A stretch of DNA of 64,000 bases, from assembly GCA_002347095.1 (NCBI GenBank), contig DDWZ01000028.1, positions 1-64,000 of the forward strand. The letters run 5' to 3'. The stretch's first letter is position 1, and each line of letters starts with the position of its first letter. The notes beneath the pieces were generated by a model. That model was not told the DNA's origin, searched no databases, and was given only the letters and a program-made list of their open reading frames with translations. This document shows, one piece after another, positions 26,302 through 35,964 of this stretch. The stretch is from Desulfobulbaceae bacterium UBA2273. Lineage in GTDB: Bacteria; Desulfobacterota; Desulfobulbia; Desulfobulbales; Desulfurivibrionaceae. The translations under genes and the position numbers were made by a program.

Positions 26302-27145
26302 ATCCCGTTTCTCTCACGATTTGCTGACCTGCCGGACTCAGACAGAAGTCGATGAACTGTTGCGCCGTTTTCGTTGGCGTCCCGTTGGTATAGAAGAACA
26401 GCGGCCGGGAAACAGCGTATGTTCCGGAGCTGACCGTCTCCTCACTGGGAAGCACCGGCTCGTGCTGGTCGGCGGCCTGGACGCCGAGGGTTTTCACGGT
26501 GTTTTTCGCCTCGGCGGCAAAGCCAAGGCCCACATAGGCGATGGCCCCGCGGTCGGCGGTCACGGCCTGCACCAGCGCCGAGGTGCCGGGCAGCAGCCGG
26601 GCGGAGGAGCTGAAGTCCTCCTTGTTCAGGACATGTTCCTGGAAGAAAACAAAGGTGCCGGAGCTGGACTCGCGGGACAACAGGAGAATGGGGGTGTCGG
26701 ATCCGCCGACCTCCTTCCAGTTGGTTACCTTGCCCGTGTAGATAAGCCGCAATTGGTCAATGGTCAGACCGTTCACCGGGTTTTGAGGATGCACGATCAG
26801 GACGATGCCGTCGCGGGCCACCGGGATTTCCACCGGGGAAATCTTGTTGTGTTCGGCTTGCTTTTGTTCTTTTTCCTTCATTCCCCTGGAAGCCGCGCAG
26901 ATATCGGTGGTGCCGTTGATCAGGGCGGCGATGCCGGTGCCAGAGCCGCCGCCGGTTACGGAGATGTCAACTTCGGCATGGGTTTTCATGAATTCTTCCG
27001 TCCAGGAGCTGACCAGGTGGACCATGGTGTCCGAACCCTTGATGGAAAGGGTTTGAACGGGGGCGGATTGCTGCGAGGGGCCTGAGTCGCAACCGGTTAT
27101 CGCCGCTGCGAGCAGCAGGCCAAGGGTCAAGGCAATTTTTTTCAT
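26285..27145 (-). CDS. pstS: Phosphate-binding periplasmic lipoprotein PstS
   Basis: 286 aa solute-binding protein. Lipoprotein signal with Cys after LLLAAAITG, so it is probably anchored to a membrane. Phosphate-site features: IKGSDTMVHL, TGGGSGTGIAALINGTTDI, SRESSSGTFVFF. The start MKKIALTLG follows a GGAGG-type ribosome binding site. First gene of pstSCAB-phoU. Confidence 0.96.
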   Translation of the reverse strand: MKKIALTLGLLLAAAITGCDSGPSQQSAPVQTLSIKGSDTMVHLVSSWTEEFMKTHAEVDISVTGGGSGTGIAALINGTTDICAASRGMKEKEQKQAEHNKISPVEIPVARDGIVLIVHPQNPVNGLTIDQLRLIYTGKVTNWKEVGGSDTPILLLSRESSSGTFVFFQEHVLNKEDFSSSARLLPGTSALVQAVTADRGAIAYVGLGFAAEAKNTVKTLGVQAADQHEPVLPSEETVSSGTYAVSRPLFFYTNGTPTKTAQQFIDFCLSPAGQQIVRETGYVPVS

Positions 27146-27300
27146 GATTTCCTCCGGAAGCGGTCGACATACTGGTTGGGGTGGTCCCAACGAAAAAATG
27201 CGTGGGGCCGGTGTTTGTAACCATGTGATTTTACGGGAGCCGGGCGAATTACATCCTGCATAGCCCCGATACCAGAAATTCCAGCTATTTGCCAGTAAAA

Positions 27301-27306
27301 ATTATA
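27301..27306 (-). promoter_or_regulatory. Candidate -10 of the pst operon
   Basis: TATAAT read on the minus strand, about 155 bp upstream of pstS. No sigma-70 -35 is present at the right spacing, as expected for a PhoB-activated promoter, but I could not find a convincing Pho box either. Confidence 0.3.
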
Positions 27307-27330
27307 CTCAAGATTGTCTTGCGCGCCGAG

Positions 27331-27379
27331 CCGGACTGTCTCGACCGCGCTGAGGCGGGCCCCAGGAGGACGAGTCCGG
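27331..27379 (-). terminator. Hairpin between the RND operon and pstS
   Basis: CCGGACT (27331-27337) pairs with AGTCCGG (27373-27379) just after the permease stop on the minus strand. No T-tract follows, so terminator activity is uncertain. Confidence 0.35.
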
Positions 27380-27386
27380 GGGATGC

Positions 27387-30300
27387 TTATGCGCCCTCCT
27401 TGGCGGTGCGGTCTGCGGCTCGCGAACGGCGGCGCGTGTGCAGCATAAAGTAGAGAACCGGCACCGCCATGCGGCTGATCAAGAGCGAGGCGATCTCCCC
27501 GAACATCAGCGAGATGGCCAGCCCCTGGAAGATCGGGTCGGCCAGGATCACCGAGGCCCCGACCACCACGGCCAGGGCGGTAAGGAGCATGGGCCTAAAG
27601 CGGATGGCTCCGGCTTCCACCACCGCTTGGCCAAGCGGCAGGCCGTGGCTGATCCGCAGTTCGATGAAGTCAACGAGAATAATGGAATTGCGCACCACGA
27701 TTCCTGCCCCGGCCATGAAGCCGATCATGGAGGTGGCGGTGAAAAAGGCGCCGAAAGCCCAGTGGGCCGGAAGGATGCCGATCAGCGAAAAGGGGATGGC
27801 GGCCATCACCACCAGCGGCACGGTGTAATCCTTGAACCACCCCACCATGAGCATGTAGATGAGGATCATCACCGCGCAGAAGGCGAAGCCCAGATCCCGG
27901 AAGACCTCCAGGGTGATGTGCCACTCTCCGTCCCATTTGATTGCCGGTTCCAGTTCCGAAAAGGGTTGTTTGAGGTTGTAGATGGAGATCGCTTTCTGTT
28001 CGCCTCCATACTCCCTGCCGTCGAGCTCGGCGAGTTTTTTGTTCAGGGCGAAGATGGCGTAGGCCGGGCTTTCCGCCGCCCCGGCCACATCGGCCGTCAC
28101 ATAGATAACTGGTTTGAGGTTCTTGCGGTAGATGGGCTGGTCAATGGGCGCTTCGCTGACCGAGACCAGCTCCCGCAGGGGCACCAAGGGGCCTGTCGGG
28201 TTGAGGCCGGAGCGGAGCTGGGTGTTGAGGATGCTCTCAATCCGCGCCCGCTCCCCCCGCGGCAGCTCCAAGACGATACTGATCCCCTCCTTGTCCTCGG
28301 GCAGGTGCAACAGGCTGACGGCCAAGCCCTTAACCGCCAGATCGACGGCCTGGGTGATTTCGCCCTCGGAAATACCGTTGAGGGCTCCTTTTTCCTTGTC
28401 CACCGCGATCACGGTTTTGAATCGTTCCGCTTCCCGGTACCAGTCGATATCGACCACCCCTTCCGTGGCGGCGAGGAGGTCCTTGACCCTGGTTGCCAGC
28501 TTGAGCCGCTGTTCATCGGTTCGGCCGTAGATCTCGGCGACCAGGGTTTGCAGCACCGGCGGCCCCGGCGGCACTTCGGCCACTGCCACGGCGGCGCCGT
28601 ATTGTGCCGCGATTGCCGCGACCTGAGGCCGGATGCGTTTGGCGACCTCGTGGCTTTGGGCTGTGCGCTCGCCCTTGGGCAGCAGATTGATCTGGATATC
28701 CGCCAGGTTGGTGTTGTTGCGCAGGTAGTAATGGCGCACCAGGCCGTTGAAATTGTAAGGCGAGGCCGTTCCGGCATACACCTGATAGTTGATTACTTCC
28801 GGTTCCCGGCCGATGAGCGCGGCCATTTCCCTGGCGACCTGGGTGGTTTTTTCCAGGGGGGCGCCCTCGGGCATGTCCAAAATAATCTGGAACTCGCTCT
28901 TGTTGTCAAAGGGGAGCATCTTGACCTTGACCAGCCCGAAATAGACCATGGCGCAGGAGCCGAGGAGCAGCCCGCTAATGGACAGGAAAAAAATTAGCCG
29001 CCAGCGGGCGTGGGCAAGGAGGGGGTCCATGGCCCGGTGATAGAGACGGGTAAAGAAGTCATCCGGGGCTTGGCCGTGCTCTTCTTCCTGCTTCGCCTCC
29101 TCTTCGGCGTCGATGGGGCATTCCGCGGGGGAACAGTTCTTTCTCAGCACCCGCACGGCGGCCCAGGGGGTAACGGTGAAGGCGATGAGCAGCGAAAAAA
29201 TCATCGCCGCGGAGGAGCCGATGGGGATCGGCCGCATGTAGGGGCCCATCAGCCCGCCGACAAAGGCCATGGGCAGAATGGCGGCGATTACCGCCCAGGT
29301 GGCGAGGATGGTCGGGTTGCCCACCTCGTTCACCGCCTCGATGGCGATGGTAAGGACGGATTTTTGGGTGTTTCCCGGCAGCCGGAGGTGGCGGACAATG
29401 TTTTCCACCACCACGATGGCGTCGTCCACCAGGATGCCGATGGAAAAGATCAGGGCGAAGAGGGTGATGCGGTTCAGGGTGTAGCCGTACAGATAAAAGA
29501 GCAACAGGGTCAGCGCCAGGGTCGAGGGGATGGCGAGGATGACGATGACCGACTCCCGCCAGCCCAAAAAGAAGAGGATGAGCAAGGTCACCCCGAAGAC
29601 GGCGATGCCCATGTGCAGCAGGAGCTCATTGGATTTTTCCGCCGCGGTTTCGCCGTAGTTCCTGGTCATGCTCACCGTGACATCGGTGGGGATGAGGGTT
29701 CCCTTGAGGGTTTCGATCTTGGCCAGCACCGTTTCCACCACCTGCACGGCGTTGGCCCCCGGCCGCTTGGCCAGAGAGAGGGTGACGGCCGCCTCTTCCG
29801 GCACCCCTTTGCCTGAACCGAAAAGAACATAATTGCTGGGATCTTCCGGGCCATCCACCACGTCGGCCACCTCGTCGAGATATACCGGCCGGTTGTTGTG
29901 CACACCGACGACAATGCGGCCGATTTCCTTGGCCGAGGTGAGAAACCGGCCGGTCTGCAGAAGGATTTCCGTGTTCAGGGATTGCAGGGTGCCGGAGTAC
30001 GATTGCCGATTGGCCTGTTGCAGCTTGGGGATGATCTCGGTCGCGGTCAACCCGCGGGCGGCAAGACGGGCGGGATCGAAGAGCACCCGCACCTGACGGC
30101 GGGCGCCGCCGATGAGCTTGGTCTCGGCCACCTCGGGAATGTTTTTGACCGCGTCGTCAAGCTGGGCTGCGAGGCGCCGGAGGGTGAAGTGGTCATAGCG
30201 CGGGCTGTGCAGGGTCAGGGCGAGCACTGGCACGTCGTCGATGGTGTGCGGCTTGACCATGGGCGGCACGACGCCGTAGGGGATGCGGTCGAAGTTGGTG

Positions 30301-30674
30301 GCCAGCTTCTGGTTGAGGCGGACAATGGCGTCCTCCATTTTTTCGCCCACGTAGAAACGGGCGACGAGCAGACACTGGCCCGGCATGGAGGTGGTATAGA
30401 TGTATTCCACCCCGGGCAGTTCGTAGAGGAGTTTTTCCATGGGGATGGAGACGCGTTCCTCCACCTCCTTGGGAGTGGCGCCGGGCATGGCGACCATGAC
30501 GTCGATCATCGGCACCTTGATCTGCGGCTCCTCCTCCCGCGGCAGCATGGCAACGGCCACGATTCCGAGGAGCAGGGAGGCGATGATCAGGATGATGGTC
30601 AGTCTGGATTCGACGAAAACCGAGGCGAGCCTGCCGGCAAAGCCGTGTTGATTGTCCGGGAAGTGGTTCATCAT
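27387..30674 (-). CDS. RND efflux transporter permease
   Basis: 1095 aa inner-membrane proton antiporter, the pump of a tripartite system. It has twelve-helix RND architecture with two large periplasmic loops. The proton-relay motif is in [16 protein letters not shown], and the N-terminus shows [12 protein letters not shown] typical of HAE-type pumps. It overlaps the adaptor gene by four bases. The substrate (drug, solvent or metal) cannot be read; no CzcA-type metal signature was identified. Confidence 0.93.
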   Translation of the reverse strand: MMNHFPDNQHGFAGRLASVFVESRLTIILIIASLLLGIVAVAMLPREEEPQIKVPMIDVMVAMPGATPKEVEERVSIPMEKLLYELPGVEYIYTTSMPGQCLLVARFYVGEKMEDAIVRLNQKLATNFDRIPYGVVPPMVKPHTIDDVPVLALTLHSPRYDHFTLRRLAAQLDDAVKNIPEVAETKLIGGARRQVRVLFDPARLAARGLTATEIIPKLQQANRQSYSGTLQSLNTEILLQTGRFLTSAKEIGRIVVGVHNNRPVYLDEVADVVDGPEDPSNYVLFGSGKGVPEEAAVTLSLAKRPGANAVQVVETVLAKIETLKGTLIPTDVTVSMTRNYGETAAEKSNELLLHMGIAVFGVTLLILFFLGWRESVIVILAIPSTLALTLLLFYLYGYTLNRITLFALIFSIGILVDDAIVVVENIVRHLRLPGNTQKSVLTIAIEAVNEVGNPTILATWAVIAAILPMAFVGGLMGPYMRPIPIGSSAAMIFSLLIAFTVTPWAAVRVLRKNCSPAECPIDAEEEAKQEEEHGQAPDDFFTRLYHRAMDPLLAHARWRLIFFLSISGLLLGSCAMVYFGLVKVKMLPFDNKSEFQIILDMPEGAPLEKTTQVAREMAALIGREPEVINYQVYAGTASPYNFNGLVRHYYLRNNTNLADIQINLLPKGERTAQSHEVAKRIRPQVAAIAAQYGAAVAVAEVPPGPPVLQTLVAEIYGRTDEQRLKLATRVKDLLAATEGVVDIDWYREAERFKTVIAVDKEKGALNGISEGEITQAVDLAVKGLAVSLLHLPEDKEGISIVLELPRGERARIESILNTQLRSGLNPTGPLVPLRELVSVSEAPIDQPIYRKNLKPVIYVTADVAGAAESPAYAIFALNKKLAELDGREYGGEQKAISIYNLKQPFSELEPAIKWDGEWHITLEVFRDLGFAFCAVMILIYMLMVGWFKDYTVPLVVMAAIPFSLIGILPAHWAFGAFFTATSMIGFMAGAGIVVRNSIILVDFIELRISHGLPLGQAVVEAGAIRFRPMLLTALAVVVGASVILADPIFQGLAISLMFGEIASLLISRMAVPVLYFMLHTRRRSRAADRTAKEGA

Positions 30675-31702
30675 GGCACGATGGCTACGGGTTGTCCGTC
30701 AACAAGCCGTTCTCCGCCCTGGATCACGACCTGCTCTCCTCCGTTGAGGCCGGTGAGGATCTCCACCTGGCCTTCCCGGTGTTCCCCGCTGCGCACCAGG
30801 CGCAACTGGGCGGTAGTGTTGTGTATCACAAAAATCCGCTCCATCTGGCCGAAACGAAACAGCGCTGTTTCCGGCACCAGCAAGGCCTTGGCGCCGCCCT
30901 CCCCAGGAAGAGCAACCCGTGCGTACTGCCCGGGTCGCAAGGAGTTGCCGCCGTGGACTCTGATTTTCACCAGCGCGGTCCGTGAGGCGGTGTCCGTTGA
31001 CGGCCCGATTTCGGTCACGGTTCCGGGCTGGGAAAACTCGGCCGCCGGGACCGTGACGGCAAGCGTGTCCCCTTTCTTGATTTTCAGAGCCGCCCCCTCC
31101 GGCGCCGCGACAACCACCTGCAAGTGTTCGGTGTTTTCCAATACCAGGAGGGGCATCCCCGGGGTGGCCAGATCGCCGGCATTGGCCATTTTCTGCGAGA
31201 TGATCCCGGCAAAGGGGGCGGTGATCAGGGTGTAGTCGCGCAGGGCCCTGGCTTCGCGCAGACCTGCCGCAGCCATCCGGTAGGCATCTTCCAGGGATTT
31301 TACTGTTTCCCGGGTGGAAGCGTCTTGTGCCAGCAACCGTTTTTCGCGGTCGAAATTCCGTTGCGCCTGTCCGAATTGCGTCTCAGCCTGCGACAGCCGG
31401 GCGGCAATCTCTCCGGCGCTGATCCGTGCCAGCAGCGCGCCTTTTTGTACCGCGGATCCCAGTTCCACGGGCATCTCCTCGATGGGTCCGGATATCTTGG
31501 CGCTGATGGTCGCCCGCTGGAGCGATTCCACGGCGCCGGCCACCTCGCTTTGCCGCTGGGGTGTCTGACCGGCCACGGTGATCACCCGCACTTGCGCAAC
31601 GGGAAGAGGCTGGCTGGCTCCGTTGTGGCCGGGATCCTTGCAGCCGGCGGCGGTGAGGAGCAGGCACAGGGGAAGCGCCGAGAAAAAATGTTTGTACCGC
31701 AT
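30671..31702 (-). CDS. RND efflux periplasmic adaptor (membrane fusion protein)
   Basis: 343 aa lipoprotein with signal ending LLLTAAGC. Order: barrel-sandwich hybrid halves ([29 protein letters not shown] and [23 protein letters not shown]) flanking a helical hairpin, then beta-barrel and membrane-proximal domain. Bridges the permease and the TolC-like channel encoded on either side. Confidence 0.93.
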   Translation of the reverse strand: MRYKHFFSALPLCLLLTAAGCKDPGHNGASQPLPVAQVRVITVAGQTPQRQSEVAGAVESLQRATISAKISGPIEEMPVELGSAVQKGALLARISAGEIAARLSQAETQFGQAQRNFDREKRLLAQDASTRETVKSLEDAYRMAAAGLREARALRDYTLITAPFAGIISQKMANAGDLATPGMPLLVLENTEHLQVVVAAPEGAALKIKKGDTLAVTVPAAEFSQPGTVTEIGPSTDTASRTALVKIRVHGGNSLRPGQYARVALPGEGGAKALLVPETALFRFGQMERIFVIHNTTAQLRLVRSGEHREGQVEILTGLNGGEQVVIQGGERLVDGQPVAIVP

Positions 31703-31726
31703 GATGTCGATTTCCTGTTGCAGGGC

Positions 31727-33160
31727 TTATTGGGATGCTGTCGCCTTTTCAGGCTGGGGTTCGGCCGGTATTTCCGGGGGTTCAGGGAACTGGTCCAGGC
31801 CAAGGGCGCGCCGCAGGCCGGCAACGGCAATGCGCTGGGAGGTTTCCGCCGTGATGCGCCGCACCTGGGCGTTAATCAGGCGGTTTTCCACCCCGAGCAG
31901 ATCGGCGGAGAGCAGGGTGCCCTCCTTGAAGCGGAGCCGGTTGATGCGTGCGCTTTCCTGGGCCTGGGCCACGCTTTTTTCCGTAATCTGCAAACGCTCC
32001 CCGGCCTCTTGCAGGGCCAACTCCGCCTGCTTCACCTCAAGGATGATGGCCAGTTCGGTTTTGCGTTTTTGTTCCTGCGCTTCGGCCAGCAGGGCGGAGG
32101 CCCTGGCAACCTCGGCTCCGGTCCGGCCGCCCTCGGAGAGGTTGAACCGCAAGGTGACCCCGGCCTGCCATGAATCGCCGGAGCCGTCGGTGACATAGCC
32201 CGTGTCGGCATCGTATCCGGCATAGCCTTCCAGGGAGGGATAATAGCCGCCCTGGGCCTGGCGGACCTTGGCCTTGGCCGCCAGGATGAGGGCCTCCATG
32301 CTTTTCAGCTCAAAACGGAGTTCAGGGCTTGCGGACTGCGGTATTTCCTGAACGCTGCCCTGGGCCGGGTCAAGCGCCACCGGGCCATCGTCAAGGCCCA
32401 TCAGGCCGAGGAAGATCCTGCGGCTTACCTCAAGGGTGTGGTGGGCTTGGCTTAAATTTTCCCGCGCCGTGGCCTGTTGCACCTCCAGATCGAGGAGATC
32501 GGCCTTCAGCAGGACTCCTTCCCGGTAACGGGCCTGCGCCACGGCCAGGGAGGCAGTGATCGCATCCACCGATGCCTGCCGCGCCTTGACCAGCTCTTCG
32601 GCCTGGATGACGAGCTGAAAGGTTCGGACCACCTCAAAGGCGAGCTGAGCCCGGACCGCCCCGAGCTCCATGCGCGAGGAAACCGCCTGGGCTTCGGCGG
32701 CCTTCAACCCGGCCAGGTCGCGGCCGCCGTTAAAAAAGCGGTAGCCGAGCCTGACCCCCATGTTCAGGGTGTCGGTGCGGCCGGGATTGTTGAAATCGAT
32801 GGCATTGGTGAAGGCCCCTTGGTTCAGGATGTTGCCGAAGGAATACATGGGGTTGTCTGTTTGTTCGTACCGGGAGTTCAGATCAAGCCTTGGGAAAAAA
32901 GAGGACCTCTCCATGGCGATGGCGGCTTGGGCCGCCTCGATCCGGTTTTTTCCCATCCGGCTGTCCGGGTTGTTCCGCACGGCAAAGAGCACGGCATTGC
33001 GAACTGTCCACACCTCCGGCCTGGGGGGGGCATCGGTGGCCGCACCGGCGACAGGGGGGAAAACGCTCGCCAGCAGGAGGGCAACGCACAGGGAGCAGAG
33101 CCTGCGCCAGGAGAAACGGCGGCGATTGGTGTTTTCGCAAGGAGATAGTGGCCGGGTCAT
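31727..33160 (-). CDS. TolC-family outer-membrane efflux protein
   Basis: 477 aa with a signal peptide (about 1-40, ending near VAGAA). Two duplicated OEP repeats are visible, each with long amphipathic helices (AAQAAIAMERSSFFPRLDLNSRYEQ and KAKVRQAQGGYYPSLEGYAGYD). It is the first gene of the tolC-adaptor-permease operon. The upstream 214 bp carry TATAAT on the minus strand at 33229-33234, overlapping a small dyad (AGTTtgtAACT) that could be an operator. Confidence 0.92.
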   Translation of the reverse strand: MTRPLSPCENTNRRRFSWRRLCSLCVALLLASVFPPVAGAATDAPPRPEVWTVRNAVLFAVRNNPDSRMGKNRIEAAQAAIAMERSSFFPRLDLNSRYEQTDNPMYSFGNILNQGAFTNAIDFNNPGRTDTLNMGVRLGYRFFNGGRDLAGLKAAEAQAVSSRMELGAVRAQLAFEVVRTFQLVIQAEELVKARQASVDAITASLAVAQARYREGVLLKADLLDLEVQQATARENLSQAHHTLEVSRRIFLGLMGLDDGPVALDPAQGSVQEIPQSASPELRFELKSMEALILAAKAKVRQAQGGYYPSLEGYAGYDADTGYVTDGSGDSWQAGVTLRFNLSEGGRTGAEVARASALLAEAQEQKRKTELAIILEVKQAELALQEAGERLQITEKSVAQAQESARINRLRFKEGTLLSADLLGVENRLINAQVRRITAETSQRIAVAGLRRALGLDQFPEPPEIPAEPQPEKATASQ

Positions 33161-33338
33161 GGTTCCGTGTTCTCTTGTCTGCAGACCGGAGGAAAGGGGG
33201 GAAGCCTGTTTCGTATATTCAGTATTTAATTATATAGTTACAAACTGAATTATCTGCCACGCTTTTTTTTGGTTTCATGGCCGGCGGAGAGTGCATTCTT
33301 TGTGACGCATGGCGCCCTACAACAGTATATCATAGAGG

Positions 33339-33363
33339 AAAGTCCCAACGGCAAGGGGACTTT
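33339..33363 (-). terminator. Hairpin downstream of corA
   Basis: AAAGTCCC (33339-33346) and GGGACTTT (33356-33363) form an 8-bp stem 12 bp past the corA stop. The T-run is short on both strands, so it is a moderate candidate. Confidence 0.45.
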
Positions 33364-33374
33364 TCACAGATCGT

Positions 33375-34457
33375 TTAGAACCACTGCTTCTTTTTGAAGT
33401 AGACCAGCATGGAGAGGAGTGTGCCCGCCATCAGCAGCAGGGCAAAAGGGTAGCCGAAATACCAGTTGAGTTCCGGCATGTTGAACGGGCTCGCGCCGGT
33501 GTTGAAATTCATGCCGTACAGGCTGGTGATGAAGGTGAGGGGGATGAAGATCACCGCGAAGATGGTCAAGACCTTGATGATCTCGTTCATGCGATTGCTC
33601 ACCGAGGAAAGGTAGATGTCGATCATGCCGGAGATGATATCCCGGAAGGTTTCCACCGTGTCGAGCACCTGGATGGTATGATCGTAGAGGTCCTTGAGGT
33701 AGACCCTGGTCGATTCCCCCATGAAGGTGGTTTCATCCCGTTGGAGTCCGCTGATCACCTCGCGAAGCGGCCAAACCGACTTGCGGAGCAAGATCATCTC
33801 CCGTTTCAGGGAGTGGATGGCCTGGAGGGTTTCCGGAGAAGGCGCGGCGATCAACTCCTCTTCCAAATCTTCGACCTCCTCGCCGATTTTTTCGAGGACG
33901 GAAAAGAAATTGTCCACCACCCTGTCCAGCAGGGAATACAACAGGTAGTCTGTCCCCAATTTCCGGATGCGCCCCTTGTTGGTTTCCAGGCGGGCCAGCA
34001 CGTCGTCAAAGATGTCGTCGTCTTTTTCGTGGAAGGTGAGCAGATAGTTGGAGCCGAGCACGAAGCTGATCTGCTCCATGCTCATCTCCCTGGCGGCATC
34101 GTCATAGTTGATCAGGTTGATGACCAAAAACAGGTACTCCTCGTAATGGTCGATTTTCGGACGCTGGCCGGTGTGGAGGATATCTTCAATGGTCAGCGGA
34201 TGCAGGCCGAACTCGAGGCAGAACCTGTCCACCGCCTCGGCGTCATGCAGGCCGTGGACCCTGATCCAGGTGTTGCTGGGGGTTTCCTTCAGCAGGCGGA
34301 ATTCGTCGAGCCGTACAGGGGTGCTGAGCGAAAGGTTCTCGGCATCGTAATCGACCATGTCCAGGCCGAATTTTTCCGTGACCCGTTCGCCGATGAACAC
34401 GGGGCTTCCCGGGGGGAGCCCGGCTTTCCTGGAGGATGTCTTGACAAGCTTCAGCAT
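33375..34457 (-). CDS. corA: CorA-type magnesium/cobalt transporter
   Basis: 360 aa. A large cytoplasmic alpha/beta domain precedes a long stalk helix and two C-terminal membrane helices; the selectivity motif YGMNF stands at the end of the first one, followed by an ELNW-containing loop. The start MLKLVKTS has GGGGA upstream. A much longer frame runs upstream to 35189 but covers the opposite-strand fliS-like gene and is not coding. Confidence 0.93.
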   Translation of the reverse strand: MLKLVKTSSRKAGLPPGSPVFIGERVTEKFGLDMVDYDAENLSLSTPVRLDEFRLLKETPSNTWIRVHGLHDAEAVDRFCLEFGLHPLTIEDILHTGQRPKIDHYEEYLFLVINLINYDDAAREMSMEQISFVLGSNYLLTFHEKDDDIFDDVLARLETNKGRIRKLGTDYLLYSLLDRVVDNFFSVLEKIGEEVEDLEEELIAAPSPETLQAIHSLKREMILLRKSVWPLREVISGLQRDETTFMGESTRVYLKDLYDHTIQVLDTVETFRDIISGMIDIYLSSVSNRMNEIIKVLTIFAVIFIPLTFITSLYGMNFNTGASPFNMPELNWYFGYPFALLLMAGTLLSMLVYFKKKQWF

Positions 34458-34688
34458 CTGTAATTCCCCAAAATGGAGGCGGTTTTTTCCGACGGCGGGG
34501 TGGGTCGGCAAGAGAGTTGGGAGCCTTAATAAGGATATCATATCCATGGCTGTTCCGTGAACTCCATTGTCCGTTGGGGTGAATATCTTGCTGATCTTAC
34601 AAGAACAGGGGAGATTTTTTTGTGAAAAGGCGCTATGGAATCGTGCCCTGATATGCGAGGATAAGAGTAAACACGAAAAGAGAGGGGA

Positions 34689-35084
34689 ATGAAGCAGCCA
34701 GGCCCGCAGTATCTGAAAACCATGGTTGAGACGGCAAGCCCGGTGCGCAACATTGTCGCGTTGTACGAAAAATGCTTGCTGCACCTGACCAGGGCGCGGA
34801 AAAGTCTTGCCGCCGGGGAGATTGCCTGCAAGGCGGAAAGTCTGCGCAAGGCCATGGATATCCTCTTTTATCTGGACAATACCCTGGACGCCGCCGAGCC
34901 GGAAGCCGCGCAGCCGCTGCATGAAAGCTACCAGATGATTCTGGCCCAATTGAGCTTGGCCAACAGCGGGAACTCCCCGGAAGCGTTGGGGCTGGCCGAA
35001 AAATGGCTGACCGGGTTGCTGGAGGCGTGGCAGGCGATTGCGCCGGGCGGCAAAAAAACAGGGCCAGGCGGGAAATACCCATGA
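34689..35084 (+). CDS. FliS-like flagellar export chaperone (orphan)
   Basis: 131 aa, helical. The FliS pattern is recognisable: Y-x-x-x-V-x-TASP, then IVALYEKCLLHLTRARKSL, KAMDILFYLDNTLD and a C-terminal helix ending LEAWQAI. FliS caps unassembled flagellin in the cytosol. No flagellar gene is nearby, so it is either a displaced FliS or a homologue with another client. GAGGGGA lies just upstream of the ATG. Confidence 0.65.
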   Translation: MKQPGPQYLKTMVETASPVRNIVALYEKCLLHLTRARKSLAAGEIACKAESLRKAMDILFYLDNTLDAAEPEAAQPLHESYQMILAQLSLANSGNSPEALGLAEKWLTGLLEAWQAIAPGGKKTGPGGKYP

Positions 35085-35200
35085 AAACTGCCTGCCGGAT
35101 ACGGGATGGTGTGGTAGACTGAAAATAACAAGACCGTTGCAAGTTCCCGTTGTCCTGCATCTGCAAGGGCTGCCGAAAAAACGATACAACCATAGAGATC

Positions 35201-35809
35201 ATGACACTATCCCTTCCCCCCTGGCTGATCCTTCCCATTCTGGTTTTTTTCTACCACCCCCTTGCCCGGTTTTTCCCGAAGATGGACAAGGATGCCTACG
35301 TCCGGAAAGTCGTGGCGGCCGGAAACCAATTTTACCGGCGCAGATTTGCCCAAACGCCCTATGCCGAGAGGATGCTGTTTTTGCCCTACTGCCTGCGGGC
35401 CGAAGGGTGCGCCACGGTCATCGATCAGGAAAAGGGCTTGTTGTGCCCTCCTGAATGCCGTATTCCCTGCCGCTTGCGGGAGATGCGGGAGATGGCCTTG
35501 GCATTGGGGTATCAGGATGTTTCCGTGGTGGTGAGCGGCCGGCTGCACAAAAAGGACGGGGTGCTGCGCAGCCGGGATTTCCTGGTGCGCCGGATCGAAC
35601 AGCGCCGGCCGAACGCGGTGCTGGGTTGCCTCTGCACCCGTGACCTGCGGGAGAAATATCTGCGCTCCGCCAATGTCTCTCCCGAGGGGTCGCTGGGCGG
35701 CCATGGGCTCAAGGTGATTCCCCAGGTGTGTCTGCTCAAGGATTGCAACTGCAGGCAGAGCTCCATTGATTGGCAGGAGCTTGAAACGCTGATTCGGGCG
35801 CATGTTTGA
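35201..35809 (+). CDS. DUF116 domain protein
   Basis: 202 aa with an N-terminal hydrophobic helix (LPPWLILPILVFFYHPL) and a cytosolic domain with many cysteines: LPYCLRAEGC, LLCPPECRIPC, VLGCLCTRDL, LKDCNC. The Cys pattern suggests iron-sulfur or metal binding, and DUF116 proteins are common in anaerobes. Function unknown. Start chosen at ATG 35201; an upstream ATG (35150) would add a cysteine-containing leader that looks non-native. Confidence 0.75.
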   Translation: MTLSLPPWLILPILVFFYHPLARFFPKMDKDAYVRKVVAAGNQFYRRRFAQTPYAERMLFLPYCLRAEGCATVIDQEKGLLCPPECRIPCRLREMREMALALGYQDVSVVVSGRLHKKDGVLRSRDFLVRRIEQRRPNAVLGCLCTRDLREKYLRSANVSPEGSLGGHGLKVIPQVCLLKDCNCRQSSIDWQELETLIRAHV

Positions 35810-35964
35810 AATGCTTGTGCCGTCTTGTCCGGAATCCGGTGAGAATACAAAAAATACCTTTCGCGGCCCAAATTCTCGTCAAACGGCAGGGGGCGAAGTA
35901 TATTTGAAAAAAAGCGGCTTGCGGCCGCACTATTATTCCATGGAGTAAAAACGTCGGATGCAGC

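Noticed and set aside
27146..27386. Pho box upstream of pstS
   Set aside because: Expected for this operon, but no pair of CTGTCAT-like repeats was found at the right distance from the TATAAT.
34458..35189. N-terminal extension of corA on the minus strand
   Set aside because: It overlaps the fliS-like gene on the plus strand, has no CorA-like sequence, and MLKLVKTS at 34457 has its own Shine-Dalgarno.
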